From Bifidobacterium saguini DSM 23967 (GTDB taxonomy: Bacteria > Actinomycetota > Actinomycetes > Actinomycetales > Bifidobacteriaceae), in NCBI RefSeq assembly GCF_000741715.1, contig NZ_JGZN01000003.1:248001-312000 (forward strand): 64,000 nucleotides of DNA, written 5' to 3'. Positions 48,721-56,863 of this stretch are shown here, one piece after another. A program made the translations under genes and the position numbers. Numbering within the stretch: position 1 is the stretch's first letter; every line of letters begins with the position of its first letter. Under the pieces are notes generated by a model. It was not told where the DNA came from. It saw only the letters and a list, made by a program, of their open reading frames with translations, and did no database searches.

Positions 48721-49569
48721 CTATTTGCTGAGGAACTCCGGAATCTCTTCAGCGGCGGCGTATCCCTTGCGGTACATCATTTCCAAGCCCTCGAAATTCT
48801 TCTTCAAGGTGTTGAGGCCGTATAAATCTTCAGGAGCGAGAATCAGCACCTTGCCCTCGACTTCATACTGTTTGGCCAATTCAATCTCATCGTTATAGGT
48901 CTTGTACCGTTCGCGCAAGCGCTCCGCAGCGGCCGGGTACGTACGTTCCAGAATGCGTGCCGGTGGTAGGTCCTTACGCTGCTGGCGTACTTCATCACGA
49001 AGACGCGAAAGAATCAGAATCACACGCTCGTAGCCATCGTCCAAAGCCTTCTGCACCGGTACCGGGTCGGCAATGCCGCCATCGAAATACGGCACATCGT
49101 CTACCACATATGGCTCGCACGCCACAGGAACCGCAGAAGATGCCTTGACGATATCGAAATCATCAAAGCGGATACGAGACTTATCGAAATACTTCGTTGA
49201 ACCATCTTCGGCGTTGCACGCCACCACGGTGAAACCAGTGGGATTGGCTTCAAATGCTTCGAAATCCACCGGGTACTCACCGTCATGATTGCTCAATGTG
49301 CCATAAATGTAATCAAGATTGGCGAAATTATGGTTCTTGAAGAAGCTTTCCGCACTGGCATATTCCTTGCGGAAGGCGTACTTCGTGTAGAACGTATGAT
49401 TGCGCCCGTGCTGGCGCGCGATGAACGAGGTCATGTTGGCGGCGCCGGCCGAAACGCCGTAACACATGTCCACATCAATACCGTCTTCAAGCATGCGATC
49501 CATTACGCCGCAGCCGAAAATCGCGCGGAATCCGCCGCCCACATCAATCATTGCGGTTTTATATGCCAT
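48721..49569 (-). CDS. Patatin-like phospholipase
   Basis: 282 residues. Oxyanion motif DVGGGFRAIFG, nucleophile Ser40 in GVSAGAAN and the dyad Asp163 in YFDGGIADP. No signal peptide. This is the RssA/YjjU-like single-domain bacterial type. It probably hydrolyses acyl esters of lipids at the inner face of the membrane; the substrate is unknown. The ATG at 49569 follows AAAGAGGG. It lies 23 bases downstream of murI on the same strand, so they may be co-transcribed. Confidence 0.93.
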   Translation of the reverse strand: MAYKTAMIDVGGGFRAIFGCGVMDRMLEDGIDVDMCYGVSAGAANMTSFIARQHGRNHTFYTKYAFRKEYASAESFFKNHNFANLDYIYGTLSNHDGEYPVDFEAFEANPTGFTVVACNAEDGSTKYFDKSRIRFDDFDIVKASSAVPVACEPYVVDDVPYFDGGIADPVPVQKALDDGYERVILILSRLRDEVRQQRKDLPPARILERTYPAAAERLRERYKTYNDEIELAKQYEVEGKVLILAPEDLYGLNTLKKNFEGLEMMYRKGYAAAEEIPEFLSK

Positions 49570-49592
49570 AGAAATCCCTCTTTCAACAACTT

Positions 49593-50387
49593 TTAACGAT
49601 TCAACAGTTCGTGTGTAAGCGTGGCGATACGCTCGGATGGGTCGGAGTTGGCGAGGTCCACACGGCCACGTGCATCTTCCGGTGCCAGTTTGCCCAAGGA
49701 TTCAAGCACCACGCCCAGATGCCGCACGGTACCTTCATTGCCGTCGATGATGGCTGCGCGCTCAGGCAACAGTTCACGGAAATAGTCACGGTAGAACACA
49801 AAATGCGTGCAGCCCAGTACCACGGAATCAATACGGTTCAAATCGTATTGATCAAAATATCGGTGCAGCGTATCCATTACCAGCTGATGATTGCCGAGCT
49901 GGCCGGATTCCACGATTTCCACCAAATCAGGACAAGGCTCTTTGTAAATCTCATTATCCGAATCAAAACGCTGCATGAGATTCGCGAATTTCTGCTCGCG
50001 CAAAGTCAGGGGAGTGGCGGCCACAATTACACGTTGCGGGATATGATGCGGGTCGGAGGGTACGTCACCCCGGTCGCACGCCACTTTCAACGCCGGTTCC
50101 ATGCCGATGATTGGAATGTCGTAATGTTCACGCAGGTCGTTGACAGCTGCGGAAGTGGCGGTATTGCAGGCAATCACCACTGCCTTAACGCCTTGCTGCA
50201 CAAAATGCTCAACTATTGCAAAGCTCAGCGCCTTGACCTGCTCGGGTGTCTTAGTGCCATACGGGGCGTTGGCTGAATCGCCGAAATACAGCACATGCTC
50301 GGCTGGCATGTCCTTGGCGATTTGCCGGGCCACAGATACGCCACCAAGACCGGAATCGAACACGCCAATTGGAGCCGACGAACTCAT
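49593..50387 (-). CDS. murI: Glutamate racemase
   Basis: 264 residues, normal length. [17 protein letters not shown] at the start, catalytic Cys in [11 protein letters not shown] and in [11 protein letters not shown], and substrate-binding [11 protein letters not shown]. It makes D-glutamate for peptidoglycan. It is divergent from dapF with 51 bases between, so the two cell-wall or lysine genes share a promoter interval. Confidence 0.97.
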   Translation of the reverse strand: MSSSAPIGVFDSGLGGVSVARQIAKDMPAEHVLYFGDSANAPYGTKTPEQVKALSFAIVEHFVQQGVKAVVIACNTATSAAVNDLREHYDIPIIGMEPALKVACDRGDVPSDPHHIPQRVIVAATPLTLREQKFANLMQRFDSDNEIYKEPCPDLVEIVESGQLGNHQLVMDTLHRYFDQYDLNRIDSVVLGCTHFVFYRDYFRELLPERAAIIDGNEGTVRHLGVVLESLGKLAPEDARGRVDLANSDPSERIATLTHELLNR

Positions 50388-50438
50388 GCCTGAATCCTTC
50401 CTGTCATTGTGTCGATTACTAGAGTACTCTTACAAGGC

Positions 50439-51332
50439 ATGAGCCTTCCGAAACAAGTAACCAAAGCACATGGTACCGGCAATGATTTCGTTGTATACCT
50501 TGACCGCTCCGGCAAGTATGAGCCCACCGCGGAAGAGGTGCGCTTCCTGTGCGATCGGCATTTCGGTATTGGAGCCGATGGCCTGATTCGCCTGACCCGT
50601 CCAGATTTCGTCTCCGATTTGAATGATGACCAGATAGCGCAAATGCTTGCAGGCGGCGCGCGCTGGTTCATGGATTACCGCAATGCTGATGGTTCGTTGG
50701 CTGAGATGTGCGGTAACGGCACGCGAGCCATCACGCTGTTTGCTCAGCGAGAAGGTGTTGCCGACTCCACCGAACCGTTCCGTCTGGGTACTCGCGCAGG
50801 TGTGAAGATTTTGACGCCTAAAGGCAATATGAAGCCGTATGGTGCGGATGTCTTCCAGGTGGAAATGGGCGCATGGAGGATTGGCGAACTGGATGCGTAC
50901 GAGGTAACGATTCCCGGCACTGCCGGTTCCGCACGCGGCACTTTCGTGGACATGGGCAATCCGCATGTTGTGGCGGTGATTGAGGATGCGTTCGCTTCGC
51001 TGCCGGTAGTTGAAGAGCTCGATTTGGTGACCAAGCCGGTGGTGGCTCCGGAAATCGAATCTGACCAGAACGTGGAATTCGTACGCGTTGACGATATTGA
51101 TGAGGCCGCTGGCACTGGCGAAGCCACTATGCGCGTCAATGAACGCGGCTGTGGCGAAACACTGTCCTGCGGCACCGGTTTGTGTGCTACCGGCATTGTG
51201 CTTCGAGCCAAGACCGGTATTGATCACTGGGATATTACGGTGCGCGGCGGTACTTTGCGCGTGGATGTGACCGACGAGGATGTGAAGCTCACGGGTGCCG
51301 CTACTCTTGTGGCCGATATCACACTGCTGTAG
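50439..51332 (+). CDS. dapF: Diaminopimelate epimerase
   Basis: 297 residues from the ATG at 50439 (ACAAGG upstream); a GTG ten codons earlier is less likely. Start KAHGTGNDFVVYLD, and the two catalytic Cys in LAEMCGNGTRA and TLSCGTGLCAT. It interconverts LL- and meso-diaminopimelate. Bifidobacteria often have lysine or ornithine in peptidoglycan, so its main role here is likely lysine synthesis. It ends at a strong hairpin. Confidence 0.97.
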   Translation: MSLPKQVTKAHGTGNDFVVYLDRSGKYEPTAEEVRFLCDRHFGIGADGLIRLTRPDFVSDLNDDQIAQMLAGGARWFMDYRNADGSLAEMCGNGTRAITLFAQREGVADSTEPFRLGTRAGVKILTPKGNMKPYGADVFQVEMGAWRIGELDAYEVTIPGTAGSARGTFVDMGNPHVVAVIEDAFASLPVVEELDLVTKPVVAPEIESDQNVEFVRVDDIDEAAGTGEATMRVNERGCGETLSCGTGLCATGIVLRAKTGIDHWDITVRGGTLRVDVTDEDVKLTGAATLVADITLL

Positions 51333-51347
51333 TCATAGGGTAATAAG

Positions 51348-51388
51348 GTATTTGGCTCCCCTGTGCAAAAGAGGGGAGCCAAATACCT
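51348..51388. terminator. Bidirectional terminator with GGCTCCCCT stem
   Basis: GGTATTTGGCTCCCCT pairs with AGGGGAGCCAAATACC around a 9-base loop, between convergent dapF and VKOR genes. The inner stem GGCTCCCCT/AGGGGAGCC is identical to the hairpin at 56813-56836. Confidence 0.85.
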
Positions 51389-51436
51389 CCTGCCGGCTGA
51401 GGGAAGCCAGAAAAGTGCGTGCTTGTTTGCCGTCTG

Positions 51437-52126
51437 TTATGCGGCAAACAGCGCGGCACCTTCAGTCACAAATATCAATGTTACAATGGCCACAATCCAC
51501 AGCACATCAATCATCAAGTCGAAATTCAGACGATAGTACTTATTAAGTCCTGCCGGCACGTTGCTAGTGACTTTACTGTGCGGCAGTTCCTGCACGGCCA
51601 CTGTTGCGTGACTCAACGCTATGAACTGAATGGTGGTGGAGAACATCAGCGTCAAGCACCACGGGCACAATGCGTGAATCACGAACAGCGACTGGGTGCT
51701 GAGCCAGTACGAGTATGCAAGTGCGGCAAGTCCGCCCAGCCAAGTGCAGGTGGCGAACCAGCGTGGCACGCGTACTCGGGCGAGACCAATTACCGCAATC
51801 GTAATGAACACTGATTCGGCAGCAATGCCGAAGAATGCATTCGGATAGCTCAAACCGCCGAACTTCACGATTTCTGCTTGCCAGGATTGTGCCACGGTAG
51901 TGCAGGAGATGACGGCATTCACATCGCAGCCAAGCTGTGCTTCAGGGTGACGTGCCAGTTGCAAGGTTTCCGCGGACAGAATAAACGAGGTGCCGAGCGC
52001 CACTACTGAGGCGATCAGCATGATGAGATACGTCCATGTGGCGCTGTGCCGCCATCCTGTCAGCGGTGTTGGCGCGATGCCGCTGATAGAGTTAGTGTTC
52101 TGTTTGCTTTCAGTGTTGCGAGCCAT
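51437..52126 (-). CDS. Vitamin K epoxide reductase (VKOR) family membrane protein
   Basis: 229 residues from the ATG at 52126, chosen for AAGGGGA upstream. Four or five helices. It carries the loop cysteines GCDVNAVISCTTVAQSW, the SYPNAFFGI segment and the active-site pair CPWC in VIHALCPWCLTLMF. Bacterial VKOR proteins reoxidise a DsbA-like protein using quinone and so drive disulfide formation outside the membrane. No DsbA-like partner adjoins it. The Cys pairs are complete, so activity is expected. Confidence 0.93.
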   Translation of the reverse strand: MARNTESKQNTNSISGIAPTPLTGWRHSATWTYLIMLIASVVALGTSFILSAETLQLARHPEAQLGCDVNAVISCTTVAQSWQAEIVKFGGLSYPNAFFGIAAESVFITIAVIGLARVRVPRWFATCTWLGGLAALAYSYWLSTQSLFVIHALCPWCLTLMFSTTIQFIALSHATVAVQELPHSKVTSNVPAGLNKYYRLNFDLMIDVLWIVAIVTLIFVTEGAALFAA

Positions 52127-52347
52127 GATTCCCCTTACCGTTCGATTGTGTTCTACCATAGCCGCGCCCCTCGCCGTCTCTTTGCGGCATTGAAACGGTT
52201 GACTGAACAGTGAGGGTGCTGGGAGGGATTACTCGGGATGGTTGAGAGAAGCGCGGTAATGATTCCAGTGCTGTGAGTATTCGTTGCTACGGTTTGTTCT
52301 GCTCTGTTTGGCGTAGACATGCCGAATATGCGGTTACGATGGAACGT

Positions 52348-53232
52348 ATGACTGGATATGAGATGCCTGTGGCCCCGCCGAAAACCGGCTGGGACATTCA
52401 TTGCCACACCGTGTTTTCCGATGGTACGGAAACGCCGGCTGTTCTTGCTGCACAATGCAGGGCACAGGGGCTGAAGGGCGTCGCTATTTCCGATCATGAT
52501 ACGACGGCCGGATGGCTTGATGCTGAAGCTGGCGCGCGCGAAGTGGGATTGCCTCTGCTGCGTGGCACGGAAATCACGGCTACGGATCAGGGTGTTTCGG
52601 TGCATATGCTCGGCTATCAGTATGACCCGAAGAATTCGCGCATTGTTGAGCTGTTCGCTTCCACTCGTGAGGCTCGTCTGCGCCGTACGCAGCGGATGGT
52701 TGAGCTTATGTCTCATGATTATCCGATTTCTTGGGAATCGGTGTTGGCGCAGGTGAAAGAGGGGAGTAAGACCACCATCGGGCGGCCGCATATCGCTGAC
52801 GCATTGGTGAGCGCCGGCGTATATGAGAATCGTTCCGAGGCCTTTGCCGATGCGGTCAACTCCTCGTCCAAGTACTATATTCCAACGCCTTCGCCCACCA
52901 CGCATGAAGTGGTGGCGGCTATCAAAGAGGCCGGTGGCGTGATTCTGGTGGCGCATGCAGCGGATTTGAGTCGCAATCGCCGGCTACTGTCTGACGAGCA
53001 GATTGCATCACTGGTTGATGAAGGTTTGGATGGCTTGGAAGTGTGGCATCGGGGCAATCCACCGGAGCAGCGTGAGCGTTTGCTTGGGCTGTGCAGTCGT
53101 TTTCATTTGCTTGTTACCGGTGGTTCGGACTGGCATGGCAAGGGTAAGCCGAATCTGCTGGGGGAGAATCTCACCGATGAGGCGACCGTGGCGGAAATCG
53201 TAAGCCGTGGTGTGCTGCCGCTGTATCGGTAG
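52348..53232 (+). CDS. PHP domain phosphoesterase (YciV/RNase AM-like)
   Basis: 294 residues from the ATG at 52348; starts at 52339 or a GTG at 52273 are possible. PHP metal-binding motifs: DIHCHTVFSDG, ISDHDT, RGTEITATDQG, VAHAADL and GGSDWHG. This order is typical of the TrpH/YciV group, which removes phosphate from nucleoside 3',5'-bisphosphates and trims RNA 5' ends. Cytoplasmic, transcribed alone. A weak hairpin follows (GGGC/GCCC, about 53244-53265). Confidence 0.9.
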   Translation: MTGYEMPVAPPKTGWDIHCHTVFSDGTETPAVLAAQCRAQGLKGVAISDHDTTAGWLDAEAGAREVGLPLLRGTEITATDQGVSVHMLGYQYDPKNSRIVELFASTREARLRRTQRMVELMSHDYPISWESVLAQVKEGSKTTIGRPHIADALVSAGVYENRSEAFADAVNSSSKYYIPTPSPTTHEVVAAIKEAGGVILVAHAADLSRNRRLLSDEQIASLVDEGLDGLEVWHRGNPPEQRERLLGLCSRFHLLVTGGSDWHGKGKPNLLGENLTDEATVAEIVSRGVLPLYR

Positions 53233-53306
53233 GTCTACAAGCGGGGCTGGCTTATCGGCCCGTTTTATTGAAAAATCGCGATGATAGTCGTGGCGTGTCG
53301 TGAAGT

Positions 53307-53362
53307 TTGACATTTTGGTACACGGGTGTATCATCAGTGGTATTGGTACACAGTTGTACCAA
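53307..53362 (+). promoter_or_regulatory. Promoter and two LacI-type operators of the beta-galactoside operon
   Basis: A -35 box TTGACA (53307-53312) and a -10 box TATCAT (53329-53334) are 16 bases apart. Operator-like TTGGTACACGGGTGTATCA (53315-53333) lies in the spacer and over the -10. A better palindrome, TTGGTACACAGTTGTACCAA (53343-53362), lies just downstream. Both share TTGGTACAC. The positions are ideal for repression by the LacI protein at 58989. The binding protein gene starts at 53401. Confidence 0.75.
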
Positions 53363-53400
53363 AGAAACATCCCGAACAATGGGGTAGGAGGAGAATCATC

Positions 53401-54753
53401 ATGCGCAACACAAAGAAGGTCATCGCGGCAACGGCAGCAGTCGCCACCCTCGTCGGCCTCGCAGCGTGCGGCAACGGCAGCGGCGACAGCAACGCCAACA
53501 AGGGCGATGCCGATAAGGCCGAACTGGTGTTCTGGGGCTGGGATTCCGGCAATTCCATGAAAGACATTATCGCCAAGTTTGAGAAGGCCAACCCTGGCAT
53601 CACCGTGAAGTTCAACAACACCGGTACTGCCGAGAAGACCTCCACCGCGCTTTCCAACGCCATCGCAGCCGGTAACGGCGCTCCGGATGTCGTGATGCTC
53701 GAAGACCCGACCGTCACCCAGTTCGCAGTCACTGACGGCCTCGTGGATCTGAGTGAATTTGGTGCGGACAAGCTTGCCGATGATTTCGCAGCCGGCCCGT
53801 GGAACAAGCTTCAGTACAACAGCAAGCCGTACGCACTGCCGATTGATTCCGGCCCGGAAATGTTCTTCTACAACAAGGCTGTATTCGACAAGGCCGGTGT
53901 GGACGGCGAATCCATCAAGACCTGGGACGACTACTACGAGGCGGCCAAGAAGATTCGCGCCACCGGGTCCTACATCACCAACTTGGCTGGCACCTCCAAC
54001 GACTACCAGCCATTCACCGCACAGATCTGGCAGGCCGGTGCTCAGCCTTGGAAGGTTGACGGAGAGAAGATCACCATCAACATGACCAAGGACGAGGGCA
54101 TGCAGCGCTACATCAAGTTCGTCCAGAAGCTCATCGACGAAGACCTCGTAGACACCAAGACCCCGAACTGGTCCGACGATTGGAACCGTGAGCTCAACGA
54201 CGGTACCATTGCATCCCTGACCATCGGTGCTTGGATGCCGATTAATCTGATGACCGGTGCTCCCGACCAGGCTGGCAACTGGCGCGTCGCCCAACTGCCG
54301 CAGTGGGAGGAAGGCCAGGAAGTCTCCGCCGAAGATGGCGGTTCTGCACTCGCCGTGGTCAAGCTCTCCAAGAACCAGGCTGCAGCCTACAAGTTCGTCG
54401 AGTACATGACCCACGGTGATGGCGCTCAGGTCATGGCCGATACCGGTACCTTCCCGTCCCTGAAGAAGATTCTCGCCTCCGATTCCTTCACCGATCCGAC
54501 CACCGAAGCCAACAAGAAGACCAACGACTACTTCGGCGGCCAGAACGTGAACGAAGTGCTCTCCGAGGCCGCACAGCGCCCAACCGAGAAGTTCCAGTAC
54601 CTGCCGTACAACCCGTTCGCCCAGTCCTCTTATGGCGACGAGGTTTCCAAGGCCTACACCGGTGATATCACTTTGGAGCAGGCACTTGAAAACTACGGCA
54701 AGAAGCTGGCCGAGCAGGGCGAACAGCAGGGCTACACCGTCACCGTCAAGTAA
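53401..54753 (+). CDS. Sugar ABC transporter substrate-binding lipoprotein
   Basis: 450 residues from the ATG at 53401 (AGGAGG upstream). The signal peptide has lipobox LAAC, so Cys23 is lipidated. Family 1 solute-binding domain: VFWGWDSGNSMKDIIAKFEK, APDVVMLEDPTVTQFA, LPIDSGPEMFFYNKAVFDKA and WMPINLMTGAPDQAGNWRVA. It captures an oligosaccharide, by context a beta-galactoside or galacto-oligosaccharide, for the two permeases downstream. The codon use is that of a highly expressed gene. No ATPase gene is in the operon, so a shared one elsewhere is likely. Confidence 0.94.
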   Translation: MRNTKKVIAATAAVATLVGLAACGNGSGDSNANKGDADKAELVFWGWDSGNSMKDIIAKFEKANPGITVKFNNTGTAEKTSTALSNAIAAGNGAPDVVMLEDPTVTQFAVTDGLVDLSEFGADKLADDFAAGPWNKLQYNSKPYALPIDSGPEMFFYNKAVFDKAGVDGESIKTWDDYYEAAKKIRATGSYITNLAGTSNDYQPFTAQIWQAGAQPWKVDGEKITINMTKDEGMQRYIKFVQKLIDEDLVDTKTPNWSDDWNRELNDGTIASLTIGAWMPINLMTGAPDQAGNWRVAQLPQWEEGQEVSAEDGGSALAVVKLSKNQAAAYKFVEYMTHGDGAQVMADTGTFPSLKKILASDSFTDPTTEANKKTNDYFGGQNVNEVLSEAAQRPTEKFQYLPYNPFAQSSYGDEVSKAYTGDITLEQALENYGKKLAEQGEQQGYTVTVK

Positions 54754-54782
54754 AATCACGCCGGCACAAGCCGGGTAGTTAG

Positions 54783-54816
54783 GAGCGGGGATACACCCCA
54801 GTATCCCCGCTCTTTT
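54783..54816 (+). terminator. Partial terminator between binding protein and permease genes
   Basis: GAGCGGGGATAC pairs perfectly with GTATCCCCGCTC around ACCCCA and is followed by TTTTC. It lies inside the operon, 30 bases after the binding protein stop. It probably lowers permease transcription relative to the binding protein or protects the first message. Confidence 0.8.
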
Positions 54817-54849
54817 CATGCCCGGAAGGCTGATGGAAAGAGAAAAGCA

Positions 54850-55785
54850 ATGACACAACCAATAGGCGTGAGCCCGGAAATGGCGGGGGCACATATGCCC
54901 CAAGCACGAATCAACAAACATAAGGCGGATTGGCGTGGATGGAAGTTCATGTGGCCGTTCGCAGTGGTGTTCATCTTCGTGTTCATCATCCCGATTTGCT
55001 ATGCCATTTACATCAGCTTCTTCAAGAAGCAGATGATTGGCGGCACCAAGTTCGTCGCACTGGAGAACTACCAGCGACTGCTTGTCGACCAGCAGTTCTG
55101 GAGCTCGGTCGGTCGCGTGGCAATCTTCACCATCTTCCAGGTGCCGGTTATGCTCTTCCTCGCGGCAGCTATGGCATTGGCATTGGATTCGATGAAGCTG
55201 CACGGCACGAAGTTCTTCCGCATCTCCACCTTCTTGCCCTACGCAGTGCCCGCCGTGGTGTCCACATTAATCTGGGGCTTCGTATACGGCGCCAAATACG
55301 GCCTGGTCGGCAGCTTTAACAGCTTCTTCGGCACCCATATCGATGTGTTGAGTCCAGATGTGCTGCTTGCCGCCATCGCAAACATCAACACCTGGGAGTT
55401 CACCGGCTACAACATGCTGATTTTCTACAGCTCCCTGTCCACGATTCCGCACTCCCTGTATGAGGCGGCCAGTATCGATGGTGCTTCCGAGTGGCAGATT
55501 GTCAAGTCGATCAAGCTGCCGGAGCTGAAGGGTTCTCTGGCGATCACGGTGATCTTCTCCATCATTGGCAGCTTCCAGTTGTTCAACGAACCGAGCATTT
55601 TGCAGAACATGGTGCCGGGCAACGCGATCACCACGTATTACACGCCGAACATGTACGCGTACAACCTGAGCTTCTCCGGCAATCAGTCGAATTATGCCGC
55701 GGCTCTGGCCATCGTTATGGCAATTATCACTATGGCCATTGCATATATTGTGCAGCTTAAGAGCATGAAGGAGCAGATGAAGTAA
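54850..55785 (+). CDS. Sugar ABC transporter permease (MalF type)
   Basis: 311 residues, six helices (first near 37-57, WPFAVVFIFVFIIPICYAIY). EAA loop SLYEAASIDGASEWQIVKSI KLP, given here in two parts, contacts the ATPase. Start MTQPIGVSPEMAG is cytoplasmic. It pairs with the next permease, whose start is three bases after this stop. Beta-galactoside import is inferred from the GH42 gene downstream. Confidence 0.94.
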   Translation: MTQPIGVSPEMAGAHMPQARINKHKADWRGWKFMWPFAVVFIFVFIIPICYAIYISFFKKQMIGGTKFVALENYQRLLVDQQFWSSVGRVAIFTIFQVPVMLFLAAAMALALDSMKLHGTKFFRISTFLPYAVPAVVSTLIWGFVYGAKYGLVGSFNSFFGTHIDVLSPDVLLAAIANINTWEFTGYNMLIFYSSLSTIPHSLYEAASIDGASEWQIVKSIKLPELKGSLAITVIFSIIGSFQLFNEPSILQNMVPGNAITTYYTPNMYAYNLSFSGNQSNYAAALAIVMAIITMAIAYIVQLKSMKEQMK

Positions 55786-55787
55786 CC

Positions 55788-56795
55788 ATGAGCACTGCAA
55801 CTATGACTTCAACCGGACGCCTCACCGCCTCGGAGCTCAAGGCTCAGGAAAGGGCCGCTAAGGCAGCGGAAAAGGCTCGTCAGAAGCGCATCGCCGCCGA
55901 TGAGAAGGCCGAGCGTAAGCGCGCCGCCAAGAATGGGTTCTCCAATCCGGCTAACCCGACCCGTTCCATCGGTTTGACCGTCGTCTGTGCGATTTTCGCG
56001 ATCTACTGCTTGTTCCCGTTCGCTTACCTGATGATTAACGCCACGAAGACTCAGGCTGACTTCACCAGTACCTTCGGCATGGGCTTCGGCAAGACCTTCG
56101 CCCTGTGGGACAACATCGTCACCGTATTCACCTATCAGGATGGCATCTTCGGTCGCTGGTTCATCAACACCATCCTCTATGTGGTGGTGGGTGCAGGCGG
56201 TGCAACCCTGCTGGCCATCATGGGTGGCTACGCCCTCGCGAAATTCCGCTTCCCAGGCCGCAACCTGTGCTTCGCCATCATCATTGGAGCCATCTCCGTG
56301 CCGGGCATCGCGCTGGCCGTGCCGCAGTTCCTGCTGTTCGCCAAACTGAACCTGACCAACACCCCGTGGTCCATGATTATCCCCAGCTTGGTGTCCACAT
56401 TCGGGCTGTACCTCATGTGGATTTTCTCTGATCAGGCTGTGCCGGATGAACTGCTGGAGGCCGCTCGTGTGGATGGTGCTGGAGAGTTCCGCACCTTCTT
56501 CCAGATTTCCTTGCCACTGCTTGCCCCTGGCATTGTGACCACTGCTCTGTTCGCCATCGTGGCTACGTGGAATAACTACTTCCTGCCGTTGATCATGTTG
56601 AAGGATTCCAACTGGTACCCGCTGACCATCGGTCTGAACCAGTGGAAAGATCAGGCCAGCACGGCTGGTGGCCAGGCCATCCAGAACCTGGTGATCACGG
56701 GCTCCCTGATTACGATCATCCCGTTGGTCATTTCCTTCCTGTGCCTGCAGAAGTACTGGCAATCGGGCCTCGCGGCAGGTGCCGTCAAGGAATGA
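55788..56795 (+). CDS. Sugar ABC transporter permease (MalG type)
   Basis: 335 residues. The N-terminal 60 residues are a highly charged Ala/Lys/Arg segment (KAQERAAKAAEKARQKRIAA) before the first helix, longer than in most relatives and probably coiled. Six helices follow, with the EAA loop ELLEAARVDGAGEFRTFFQI. It makes a heterodimer with the upstream permease. The end is followed by a short GGCTCCCCT hairpin before the GH42 gene. Confidence 0.94.
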   Translation: MSTATMTSTGRLTASELKAQERAAKAAEKARQKRIAADEKAERKRAAKNGFSNPANPTRSIGLTVVCAIFAIYCLFPFAYLMINATKTQADFTSTFGMGFGKTFALWDNIVTVFTYQDGIFGRWFINTILYVVVGAGGATLLAIMGGYALAKFRFPGRNLCFAIIIGAISVPGIALAVPQFLLFAKLNLTNTPWSMIIPSLVSTFGLYLMWIFSDQAVPDELLEAARVDGAGEFRTFFQISLPLLAPGIVTTALFAIVATWNNYFLPLIMLKDSNWYPLTIGLNQWKDQASTAGGQAIQNLVITGSLITIIPLVISFLCLQKYWQSGLAAGAVKE

Positions 56796-56812
56796 TTGAA
56801 TAATTCACTATC

Positions 56813-56836
56813 GGCTCCCCTCCAGAGAGGGGAGCC
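56813..56836. repeat. GGCTCCCCT/AGGGGAGCC hairpin inside operon
   Basis: Perfect 9-base stem with a 6-base loop between the second permease and the GH42 gene. No T tract follows, so it is not a good terminator. The stem is identical to that at 51354-51382, which suggests a spread hairpin element or message-processing site. Confidence 0.75.
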
Positions 56837-56863
56837 AGCATCAACAACATACAAGGAAGCATC

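Noticed and set aside
53008-55203. Long reverse-strand open frame opposite the PHP and sugar-binding genes
   Set aside because: It crosses two real genes, their promoter and operators, and has no recognisable domain or ribosome site. It is a shadow of the biased codon use.
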